Shown here piece by piece: positions 25,763 through 33,814 of a DNA stretch of 64,000 bases; position 1 is the first letter of the stretch; each line of letters starts with the position of its first letter. The DNA is from Bacteroidales bacterium (GTDB taxonomy: Bacteria; Bacteroidota; Bacteroidia; Bacteroidales; UBA932). The translations under genes and the position numbers were made by a program. The notes under the pieces were generated by a model. The model was not told the DNA's origin and did not search any database. It was given only the letters and a program-made list of their open reading frames with translations. The stretch lies in the NCBI GenBank assembly GCA_017529425.1, contig JAFXNQ010000041.1:62001-126000 (forward strand). The letters run 5' to 3'.

Positions 25763-27288
25763 TTCCGGAGTATTTTGTGTACGTAATTACTTACCAGAGC
25801 TTTTTCCTCCCCATTTAAAAATAGAGCGTACAAAATTCCAGAAGTGGTGATAAGGCTTGATATGCAAATAATTATCAGTCTCCAGAAAGAATCTGTCATA
25901 TAGACTGTCAGCAAATAAGGAATAATCGGCACCACAACAGACATGACCACACATGGCAACACCACTTTACTTACATATTCTTTGTAACTAAATGGGAACA
26001 CCTTATGCATAACTAACAGACAGGCGACTTGACACAGTATTGAAAAAACAATGGTGAGCAAGAAGACAATCCATGCATCATACCCCTTTTTCAAAAACAA
26101 CCAACATACAGGGATAAGGAGAATATTCACTAAAGCACTATATATCTGGTAGCTTTTAATTTCCCCTACTGCAGATACAATCTGAGTCACAGGAGCATTT
26201 AGCGTACATATGAGTGCATCTATAAGAACCAAAGTCGCAAAAATATTTGAGTACTGAGGTACCGCATTGCCTAGCCACAATTTCAGAAGATAATCCATCT
26301 CAAATATTACAGGCACCATAAGCATGAGCGTTATGGTGTAACATATCTTCGATTGAGCTTTGAACAAGTTGAACGCCCTGTTAGTATCACCCTCAGCATA
26401 TGAAGAAACCATCTGAGGGCGGAAGGACATTGCTATGTTGGAAGAGAAGCCCATCACTGCTGTATTAATCTGATATGCTACACCACGTGCCGCATTGACG
26501 ATAGTTCCAAAGAAAGCATTCAAGAGCAGGTTCACCCCCTGGCCTTTAAAGAGAAATGCGAAAGAGCCTACAAGTGTCCATCCAGAAAAGGACAACATAC
26601 TCTTAAGCAAAAACTTGTCTACTCTCTTGGCAAGCCTCAAATAACTGAACTTGATTCTGACATAAACGAAATACAGCAGAAAACTGACAACATTTACCAG
26701 AAGTTGAATGACTGCATATGCGATCAGTTTATCAAACGGCAAATATGGAAGGCTGCAGACAAGCACAAGCTTCAACACTACATCGATAATGCTGACAACA
26801 GCATAATAGTCCATGCGTTCCTTGGAGATAATGGCTCCGCTGAACGGGACTTGCATTATCACCAGCAGCATTGATAAAACTGAACATTGAAACAGGATAT
26901 TTGCAGCAAACAGTCGCCCTTCTGGAAGGACCATGACATTGTTCACATACCATAGGCCAAATGATTCCAAGAGGACAAATACCACGACTGCTAACACTGC
27001 GTGGACCCTGAACCCGACGGAGAAAACACTTGAGTAACCATCCTCACCATTCCGTCCTCCTTCAAAATTGTAAAACCGCTGAATACTCGCGGTAAATGTA
27101 GCATTGAGGAATGAGAATAGCGAAACAAACCCGGCTATAACATTGAAGGTACCATAGTCTGATGCGCCTAATACATTCAATACTACACGCGATGTGTATA
27201 GTCCAACAATCAGGACAAACACCATCCGTATGTAAAGGAAAAGCGTATTCCTGGCTATCTTGCTATTGTTGGATTTATTACTCTGCAT
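25759..27288 (-). CDS. Wzx-type oligosaccharide flippase
   Basis: This 509-residue membrane protein has about twelve to fourteen helices in the MATE/MVF-like arrangement of polysaccharide flippases. The N-terminus reads IARNTLFLYIRMVFVLIVGL followed by YTSRVVLNVLGASDYGTFNV, a strong Bacteroidales Wzx signature. An internal LLNAFFGTIVNAARGVAYQI also fits. It should move the finished lipid-linked repeat unit to the periplasmic face for the Wzy-like polymerase encoded two genes on. It overlaps the glycosyltransferase at 27278 by 11 bases and the GINT1-like gene by 4. Confidence 0.93.
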   Translation of the reverse strand: MQSNKSNNSKIARNTLFLYIRMVFVLIVGLYTSRVVLNVLGASDYGTFNVIAGFVSLFSFLNATFTASIQRFYNFEGGRNGEDGYSSVFSVGFRVHAVLAVVVFVLLESFGLWYVNNVMVLPEGRLFAANILFQCSVLSMLLVIMQVPFSGAIISKERMDYYAVVSIIDVVLKLVLVCSLPYLPFDKLIAYAVIQLLVNVVSFLLYFVYVRIKFSYLRLAKRVDKFLLKSMLSFSGWTLVGSFAFLFKGQGVNLLLNAFFGTIVNAARGVAYQINTAVMGFSSNIAMSFRPQMVSSYAEGDTNRAFNLFKAQSKICYTITLMLMVPVIFEMDYLLKLWLGNAVPQYSNIFATLVLIDALICTLNAPVTQIVSAVGEIKSYQIYSALVNILLIPVCWLFLKKGYDAWIVFLLTIVFSILCQVACLLVMHKVFPFSYKEYVSKVVLPCVVMSVVVPIIPYLLTVYMTDSFWRLIIICISSLITTSGILYALFLNGEEKALVSNYVHKILRK

Positions 27289-28456
27289 TGGTATGACTAT
27301 GACATATTGCTGCTATAGCGTCATTGAATTGCCTTGCAACTTCGTCGGGAGAAAAAATATGTCTTAATTTGTCTCTATCCGAGATAGTTTTTCCTATCAA
27401 ACTGACCGCACATTGCATGGCATCGGAGATTTCTTTTGCATCATGGTGGCAATGGACAATTGAGTCCACCCCGCTCATGAGACACCTTACAGGAGAGCCC
27501 TCTTCGGATATCGTTATAATAGGCTTATCATAAGATATATAATTGCAAATCTTACTTGACAGGAACACGTCATCCCTGACATCTGCGTTTATGTCAAGAA
27601 GTATATCTGCCCTTTTGAAAAAAGAACTCAAATCAGAAGTATAATCAAAACACTCCAGCCGTCCGCTCTGGATTAGATCACCATAACCCGACAATAAAAT
27701 AGGAATATAATGTCCAACGAAAACCAACTTGGAATTATTATACTTTTCTGTAAAGGTCTTAAATCCTTCAATGACAGATTCAATATTTCTTGGAGCATAT
27801 ATTTCACCCGTATAGAGAAACGTGATACACTCCTCTTGTCTCTCGATTTTTTCCGTCTCAATAACTTTCGCCAGAGAAGGGGTGAAAACAACATCTGCGA
27901 AACCCTTATAAGAGCCTAACACATCAAGTTCATATTTGAGCATGATTGGATTTGACATGAACAGGCCATCAGAATCTTTCAGCAGGTCTCGCAGCTGTTT
28001 TATCCGGCAATTCCTTGTCTTCTTGTCCCTATTCCATGATTCTGGAGCAGGTAGGGCATCAACAGAATAAACAAGCCAAGGCAAACCAGTATAATTGGAA
28101 ATCTTCCGTCCTAATATAAGAGATGAATAGTTAGAAGCATAGACAAAAGTAATAACTGCATCATAATGCCCGTTTTTCACGAATACTTTAGCCCCTTTGA
28201 ACGCTCTTCTTGACCAAGACAACTCTGTAGGCCTGTAACCAAGCAATTTATGAAGACGCCATTCGATTTGAGGATACTTATTTCTGTATTCGGGACATGG
28301 TAAACCGTTGACTATCGATTCTGCTTGATTATCCATATTTGGACATATCACATCGCATTCAGCAAACTTCTTCAAGGAGATAAGGATCCTCTTAAAAACA
28401 GTTCCCGCAGCCAGGTCGGCCAAATCCATGGCTATGATTAAGTACCTATTCCTCAT
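27278..28456 (-). CDS. Glycosyltransferase, GT4-like
   Basis: This 392-residue protein shows a GT-B layout. The N-terminal IIAMDLADLAAGTVFKRILI leads a Rossmann domain. The donor half includes ITFLYTGEIYAPRNIESVIE, FTEKYNNSKLVFVGHY and CFDYTSDLSSFFKRADILLD. The usual E-x7-E region is weaker, in ICNYISYDKPIITISEEGSP, so it is a divergent member. Its ATG lies inside the end of the upstream nucleotidyltransferase frame, 11 bases before that gene's TAG at 28446. This indicates that the upstream gene was originally read through to this point. Confidence 0.8.
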   Translation of the reverse strand: MRNRYLIIAMDLADLAAGTVFKRILISLKKFAECDVICPNMDNQAESIVNGLPCPEYRNKYPQIEWRLHKLLGYRPTELSWSRRAFKGAKVFVKNGHYDAVITFVYASNYSSLILGRKISNYTGLPWLVYSVDALPAPESWNRDKKTRNCRIKQLRDLLKDSDGLFMSNPIMLKYELDVLGSYKGFADVVFTPSLAKVIETEKIERQEECITFLYTGEIYAPRNIESVIEGFKTFTEKYNNSKLVFVGHYIPILLSGYGDLIQSGRLECFDYTSDLSSFFKRADILLDINADVRDDVFLSSKICNYISYDKPIITISEEGSPVRCLMSGVDSIVHCHHDAKEISDAMQCAVSLIGKTISDRDKLRHIFSPDEVARQFNDAIAAICHSHTNAE

Positions 28457-29213
28457 GAGAGTATGTAAAATCGAATATCCTCTTTACCTCTTCGTAGCTG
28501 GCGATGGTGCCGATATCGAAGCGGCGTCCGCTCATCTGTCAGGCGTGAACGGGGGTTTGTTTGCAAAGCCACGCAATAAAACTGCCGGGGGCGTCTGTGG
28601 CGCAGCCGTCTTCTATACCGCGAGCCACGAGCGGTAGGTCGCAACGACGGTAGATATAGAAGGGCGGGCAGGCCCAGTTGCTGCGCGGCGCGGCAGGCTT
28701 CTCTTCCATGGAAAGAATGCGGTCGGAGGAATCTACCTCAACTATGCCCGATTTTAACAGGCGCGCCCCGTCCTCCTCATAATATCTCATTATGCAAGTG
28801 GTACCTTTGGCATCAAAATAATCTATGAAAGATTTGAGTCCGAATGAGAGGAGGTTGTCACCGGCCATTACCAGCAGGTCATCATCTATGCCACACTGCT
28901 CTATTGCAAACTGTATGTCCCGGACGGCGCCGAGGCGGGTTTCGTTGGATGATGTGCCGTCGTCTACTACGGTGATTGGGGTAGATTCCCGGTCAAGCCG
29001 GGAATGACGTGCGGATACCCATTTCTCAAAGATGGGTGTAAATTTGTGATTTGTGACCACAAAGTAACGCTCTATCCGGCCCGTAGCGTCCAGGTCCTCT
29101 ATAAGCCAGTCAAGAATGGGCTTGCCGCCCACATCCAGCAGAGGTTTGGGGAAGTTTTCTGTTAACGGATAAAGGCGCGTGGCGTAGCCGGCGGCAAGGA
29201 TAAGACACTTCAT
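28446..29213 (-). pseudogene. Sugar-1-phosphate nucleotidyltransferase with premature TGA and a coding palindrome
   Basis: The frame starts as a typical sugar nucleotidyltransferase: MKCLILAAGYATRLYPLTEN with the PKPL segment following, DWLIEDL, VVDDGTSSNETRLGAVRDIQ and a later FYIYRR. A TGA at 28539-28541 ends the open frame at CKQTPVHA. The same frame then continues QMSGRRFDIGTIASYEEVKR, the expected family C-terminus, to a TAG at 28446. So one nonsense codon removes about 31 residues, perhaps a TGG or CGA changed to TGA. In addition residues about 68-77 (SARHSRLDREST) are encoded by an inserted palindromic element (28984-29009) that interrupts the normal run into TVVDDG. The protein would activate the sugar phosphate made by the GHMP kinase upstream. 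Confidence 0.85.
28984..29009. repeat. Palindromic element inserted in frame in a coding region
   Basis: GATTCCCGGTCAAGCCGGGA then ATGACG matches the intergenic copies at 9701-9752, 12091-12176 and 29219-29245. Here it lies inside the nucleotidyltransferase gene and is translated on the minus strand as HSRLDRES. It keeps the frame open. Related enzymes have no residues at this point, judging from the continuous flanking motifs. Confidence 0.85.
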
Positions 29214-29218
29214 GGTTG

Positions 29219-29245
29219 AGATTGCCGGTCAAGCCGGCAATGACG
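29219..29245. repeat. Dispersed palindromic element, intergenic
   Basis: This copy (AGATTGCCGGTCAAGCCGGC then AATGACG) fills nearly all of the 34-base gap between the GHMP kinase stop and the nucleotidyltransferase start. It sits about 230 bases from the coding copy, so the two may be related by local transposition or recombination. Confidence 0.88.
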
Positions 29246-29247
29246 TT

Positions 29248-30420
29248 TTATGGTTGTACTCCGTCTGTACTGTTGCAGATAAATACATCATATTTGCCGG
29301 TCATCTCCGGGAACGACTTTAAATATTCTGCTGTTACAGTGCGTTTTATTGACTCTTCAAAAGCAGGATCAATCAGGGCCATGCAGCACCCTTTGAAGCC
29401 GGCCCCGGAGAAGCGGCCGCCATAAATGCCCTCGGTACGGGTCATTATCTCATAGAGGCGGATCTGCTCCGGTGCCCCGGACTCCCAGTTGTGGATGCTG
29501 CTCCAGCCAGATTCAAAGCATAGCCTGCCATAGGTCTCGATATCACCACGGCGCCAGGCCTCTGCCCCCTGCTCTACCCTCTCAAACTCTGTGTACCAGT
29601 GCTCACAGCGACGGGCCCAGGGGGCGGGCAAACGGTCTTTATACTGCTGGTATACATCGCAGGGGACGTTGCGGGCCATGGCCTCGCCAAACTTGCCATA
29701 CTCCATACCGGCAAAGGCCTGCAGTGCATAAACCCCCGCGCGAAGCTCATCTACGCGCATATTGAACTTTGAACCGGCAAGGTTATGTTCAAGTCCGGAG
29801 AAGAAGATTGCAATCTTATACGGCTTCATCTCCGCTCTCTGCGGAATCAACTCGTAGCTGCCGTCGCTGGTATCGAGGTAGAGCAGATGATTCTTCTTGC
29901 TCAGCACTACGCAGCTCTGGTCCAGCTTACCTACACTGACTCCCACATAATTGAGTTCTGCATCGTAGGCCGTATCAATCAGCTCATGGTTGGAGAGTTT
30001 GATGTCGTTTACCTTGCAAAGAGCCTGCAGGAAAGCAATGATGACAGCGGCAGAAGAGGACAAGCCGCCAATGGGCAGAGAACCGTCTATCACGCCGCAG
30101 ATACCTGTCTGGAGGCGATACTTCTTGCCAAGAGCCCAGGTGGCACCGCGCAGATAATCTGCCCAGTCACCTGGCCTGGCCTGAGGCACCGTTGCGATGT
30201 GCCACTGTGCCCGCTTGGAAAACTGAAAAGAGGTTATCTCCACCACCCCGTTCTGTTTGGGTGCATAGGCGAAATATATCCCTTTATCGATAGCCAGACC
30301 GGTAATCTTGCCCAGATTGTGATCTGAGTGGGCACCGACAGGACAGATGCGGTAGGGGCAGAATGCCACCCCGGCCGCATCTCTTCCATATATTTGGCTG
30401 AACCTCTCTTCGCAGCGCAT
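29248..30420 (-). CDS. GHMP kinase, galactokinase/galacturonokinase-like
   Basis: This 390-residue GHMP kinase phosphorylates a sugar at C1. The substrate loop is CPYRICPVGAHSDHNLGKIT at about residues 21-40, the ATP loop LPIGGLSSSAAVIIAFL at about 115-131, and the third motif GRFSGAGFKGCCMAL near 345. The loop PYRICPxGAHxDH is closer to what I recall of plant galacturonokinase than to GalK, which has PGRVNLIGEHTDY, so the substrate may be a uronic acid. That is an inference from one motif. With the adjoining nucleotidyltransferase it would give a salvage route to an activated sugar for the capsule. The gene lies 4 bases after the tyrosine kinase gene. Confidence 0.8.
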   Translation of the reverse strand: MRCEERFSQIYGRDAAGVAFCPYRICPVGAHSDHNLGKITGLAIDKGIYFAYAPKQNGVVEITSFQFSKRAQWHIATVPQARPGDWADYLRGATWALGKKYRLQTGICGVIDGSLPIGGLSSSAAVIIAFLQALCKVNDIKLSNHELIDTAYDAELNYVGVSVGKLDQSCVVLSKKNHLLYLDTSDGSYELIPQRAEMKPYKIAIFFSGLEHNLAGSKFNMRVDELRAGVYALQAFAGMEYGKFGEAMARNVPCDVYQQYKDRLPAPWARRCEHWYTEFERVEQGAEAWRRGDIETYGRLCFESGWSSIHNWESGAPEQIRLYEIMTRTEGIYGGRFSGAGFKGCCMALIDPAFEESIKRTVTAEYLKSFPEMTGKYDVFICNSTDGVQP

Positions 30421-30424
30421 CTAA

Positions 30425-32932
30425 TTATGCTCCTTTTGATTTACTGCCTGCCTTCTTTGATGACTTTTTGTCCGCATCGTCTTCTGCACCGTAGCCGTAG
30501 CTGTAAGCGCCATAGGAGCCATAGCGGCCATAGCCATAGGAATAGCCATACCTGTAGCCGTACCTGTAGCCATACTTATAGCCGTAGCGTCCGGTAGCTT
30601 CTGTGCCGTTGAGCAGCAGGGCCATATTGTTGTATTTCTTCTCTTTGTAGTAACGTTCTACCTCAGGGAGCATTATGCGTTCCATAAGACCCGCGCGGAT
30701 AACGAACATCGTGATATCTGCATAAGGTGCGATGAGGTCGCTGTCGGTAATAAGCTCGACAGGAGGACAGTCTAGCATTACGTAATCATAATTCTCCTTC
30801 AATTCCTGGATAAGGGTGTTCAAACGGGTCTCACCCAGCAGCTCTGCGGGGTTCGGCGGCATCTTACCCACAGGAAGGACATCCACCGGACTGTCTCCAA
30901 GGCCTTGTACCAACAGGCTGCGCCAGTCGTTTGTCAATCCGCCCAGATAGCCCGATACTCCCTCTTCAGGTTGCCCCACAAGGGCGCTCAGAGAGCGCTT
31001 ACGGAGGTCAAGGTCAACTATTATTGTCTTGCGCCCCCTTATTGCAAGTGCTGTTGCCAGGTTGGATGCTACAAAGGTCTTACCGGCACCTACATTGAAC
31101 GATGTGACCATCATGACCTTTATACCCTTATCCTTCCCCCTCATAAACTCAAGGTTGGTGCGGACCACGCGGAATGCCTCGTTTATAATGTCTCGGCTAT
31201 GGGGTTTCACCACAATCTTGCGGTCTTCCATCCTGTCGGATATCCTCTGCCTTGAGAAGTATTTGTGGGTAGTGGTCATAGCCGGCAGCTCACCCAGGAA
31301 AGGAGCAGAGATGTTCTCGATGTCCTTGCGACCGCGTACAGTGGTGTTCATAAGCTCCCGGACATAGAAGAATGCAAACGGAAGGGCAAGGCCAAGGACA
31401 AGGGCGACCAGATAAATCATCGCTTTTTTCGGCGATATCGGCTGGTTGGGGCCGTTGGGGGATGCCACCACGCGGGTGTTGTAAGCTGTGAAGGCCTGCG
31501 AAAGTTCGTTCTCTTCACGTTTCTGGAGCAAGAACAGATAAAGGGCCTCCTTCACCTTTTGCTGACGTTCATCGGAGAGGAGCTGACCTGCCTGGATGGG
31601 GATGTCACTCACGCGGGCCTCGCTGCTCTGGCGTGCTGCCTGCGACGATTGTATCTGAATCTCAAGGGATTTGATATAGTTGTCAAGTGAAGTGAGAATA
31701 GCGGTACGCATTAATGAGAGCTGCTTGTTGAGGTCTATTACCAGCAGGTTATCTTCACTTGAGTTCTCTACCAGGCGGTTGCGCTGCAGCATTGTTGAGT
31801 TGAACTCTGTAATCTGTGCGGAGGTGCTGTTGTCGTTCAAGCCGACGTTAGCCGGGAGAAGAGCCCCGGGCGACGCACCCCGGATGTCGTTCTGCAGGAA
31901 GCGGGCAATAGAGAGCTGGTTGCGGAGTTCCAACAGATGTTTGCTTGCCTCTGCGGATAGCTGCATGTCTATCTGAGCTACTGCACCGGCATCGGGGATA
32001 CGGTGAGTGGAGCGGTAGTCGGTGATGGTTTTATCCACGCTTCCCAACTCCTGCTCGATGATGCGGAGACGGTCTGCGATAAACTGGTTGGTAGAGGTGG
32101 TAATCTGGTTCTTGTCCTTTATCCAGTTCTCGTTATATACGTTGATTACCATCTGCAGGACATCCTCTGCACGCTGGGTATTGACATCTCTGTATCCCAG
32201 GTCTATCACGGTTGTCTGCTTGCCGTTGAGGGCTGCTGTAAGTTTCCCTCTGCAGCCGCTTGCCGCCGCCTGATATGAGCTTCTGGAAACGATTATCGGT
32301 TTGTCAAACGTTACGTCACTATATTGGGAGCGGGTCACCACAACGGGGCCCACAGGGGTGCTTACCGTGTCGCCATAGGCCGCCTCAACGGGCTTGACCT
32401 CAACACCCTCCAGTATGTTGGCGGACGCAAAGCCGGATAACACGGCTTTTGAGTCATGCATAGTCAGCACCATCCTGGAGTTCTTGCTGGCATCGGTATC
32501 CAGAAATTGCACCTTTACAGGGAGCGAACTGCCGTAGAGAGTAATCATATATGTCGCCCCCTTCACCTGATAGTTCACATCAAGATTAAGGTTCTTTGCC
32601 ACTTGCAGGGCCAAATCCGGCGACTGGAAATTTACAATCTCGTTGTTCACATTCACCTTTGTCATACCCAAGCCCATATCGGAAAACTGCTTGGAGAGAT
32701 CGCCGGCAATAGAACCGCTCTTCTGGTCTTCCTTAATCAGTACAGATGCGCTACGGGTATAAACCGGCACTGTTGTAACAATGTAGTAGGTAGCTACCAG
32801 CATCGCCAGTGCAAGGGAGAGGAGGAACCACGGCCAGTGACCTATGATAAGACCCCACAGGTCCCGGGCAGCAAATACAGTTTCAACTTCTTTCTGGGAA
32901 GAATAACTTAAATTATTGTTATTGGTTTCCAT
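30425..32932 (-). CDS. Polysaccharide co-polymerase and bacterial tyrosine autokinase (Wzc-like)
   Basis: This 835-residue inner-membrane protein controls chain length and export. It has a Wzz domain with the first helix WPWFLLSLALAMLVATYYIV near residues 33-52, a long coiled-coil periplasmic part (about 270-450), and a second helix KAMIYLVALVLGLALPFAFF near 502-521. The cytoplasmic kinase follows: Walker A FNVGAGKT near 607-614, Walker A' TIIVDLDLRKRSL and Walker B YVMLDCPPV. The tail at 781-815 holds 15 tyrosines in 35 residues as alternating Y-G and Y-R units, then a basic Lys/Ser end. These tyrosines are the expected autophosphorylation sites, to be reset by the PHP phosphatase encoded two genes upstream. 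Confidence 0.95.
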   Translation of the reverse strand: METNNNNLSYSSQKEVETVFAARDLWGLIIGHWPWFLLSLALAMLVATYYIVTTVPVYTRSASVLIKEDQKSGSIAGDLSKQFSDMGLGMTKVNVNNEIVNFQSPDLALQVAKNLNLDVNYQVKGATYMITLYGSSLPVKVQFLDTDASKNSRMVLTMHDSKAVLSGFASANILEGVEVKPVEAAYGDTVSTPVGPVVVTRSQYSDVTFDKPIIVSRSSYQAAASGCRGKLTAALNGKQTTVIDLGYRDVNTQRAEDVLQMVINVYNENWIKDKNQITTSTNQFIADRLRIIEQELGSVDKTITDYRSTHRIPDAGAVAQIDMQLSAEASKHLLELRNQLSIARFLQNDIRGASPGALLPANVGLNDNSTSAQITEFNSTMLQRNRLVENSSEDNLLVIDLNKQLSLMRTAILTSLDNYIKSLEIQIQSSQAARQSSEARVSDIPIQAGQLLSDERQQKVKEALYLFLLQKREENELSQAFTAYNTRVVASPNGPNQPISPKKAMIYLVALVLGLALPFAFFYVRELMNTTVRGRKDIENISAPFLGELPAMTTTHKYFSRQRISDRMEDRKIVVKPHSRDIINEAFRVVRTNLEFMRGKDKGIKVMMVTSFNVGAGKTFVASNLATALAIRGRKTIIVDLDLRKRSLSALVGQPEEGVSGYLGGLTNDWRSLLVQGLGDSPVDVLPVGKMPPNPAELLGETRLNTLIQELKENYDYVMLDCPPVELITDSDLIAPYADITMFVIRAGLMERIMLPEVERYYKEKKYNNMALLLNGTEATGRYGYKYGYRYGYRYGYSYGYGRYGSYGAYSYGYGAEDDADKKSSKKAGSKSKGA

Positions 32933-32934
32933 AA

Positions 32935-33768
32935 CTATTTAATAGCGGTTAAAATATTAAACACGAGCAGGGCTACAGAAGTGAGCAGAGACGTAAGTGA
33001 GATCCAGAATGATGTGCTGCGGACATTGTTGCCGTTCACTGTTGATTCCCGGATACGCTTGTCGTTTGGAGTCACATAGATTATGTCACCCTGCTCCATG
33101 TAGAAGGCGGGTGAAGAGTAGAGACTCTTGGCATCCATCAGGTTGAGCATGTAAGTGCGGTCTTTGGTTACTTCGTGGCGCACCAGCATGACGTTGTCGC
33201 GGCGGCCGTTTATGGTGAGGTCACCCGCGAGGCTGATTGCATCCAGCACGGTAAAGCGGTCGCGGTCAATTTTGTAACGGCCCGGTTTAGCGACCTCGCC
33301 TATAATGGAGAAGCCGAGGTTCATGAATTCTATAGTTACAACCGGATCCTTAATCTGGCGGCTGTCCAGCAACTCCTCTTTGATACGCTCTTCTGCCTCT
33401 TCGCGGGTGAGGCCGGCCACCAGGATCTTGCCAAGAACAGGGAAATCTATGCATCCGTCGGAATCCACGGTGTAGCCGGACAAACCGGTCTGGGAACTGG
33501 CTATGTTACTGTTACTTGTGAGCGACTGAGCGTCGCCGAGCCGCTTGGTGTAGTAAGGCAGGTTGAACATCGCCGCCACCTGAGGGTCGCGGCTGTTGAC
33601 AATCACAGAAATCTTGTCAAAAGGTTGCAGACGTATGGTCTCCGCCTTTACTGACTTCAAGGATGTCTCTCCTGTGATGTCCTGGAAATAGGCAATCTCC
33701 TTGGGTGTGCCGCAGGAGGCAAGCAGGGCCAGAGCCCCTGCAAGAAAAATTAGTGTTTTACGTTTCAT
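32935..33768 (-). CDS. Polysaccharide export lipoprotein (Wza-like)
   Basis: This 277-residue outer-membrane-associated protein carries a lipoprotein signal, FLAGALALLASC with the lipidated Cys19. The poly-saccharide export domain follows (IRLQPFDKISVIVNSRDPQ, then YTVDSDGCIDFPVLGKILVA), and a SLBB-like segment with MNLGFSIIGEVAKPGRYKID. The C-terminal FWISLTSLLTSVALLVFNIL is a hydrophobic helix, common in Bacteroidales homologues. It should form the outer-membrane exit channel working with the Wzc-like kinase. The stop is 2 bases before the kinase gene start. Confidence 0.95.
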   Translation of the reverse strand: MKRKTLIFLAGALALLASCGTPKEIAYFQDITGETSLKSVKAETIRLQPFDKISVIVNSRDPQVAAMFNLPYYTKRLGDAQSLTSNSNIASSQTGLSGYTVDSDGCIDFPVLGKILVAGLTREEAEERIKEELLDSRQIKDPVVTIEFMNLGFSIIGEVAKPGRYKIDRDRFTVLDAISLAGDLTINGRRDNVMLVRHEVTKDRTYMLNLMDAKSLYSSPAFYMEQGDIIYVTPNDKRIRESTVNGNNVRSTSFWISLTSLLTSVALLVFNILTAIK

Positions 33769-33814
33769 TTTGATGTTATGCTATTGTTTGATTTGATTCG
33801 TCAGACAGAAGCGG

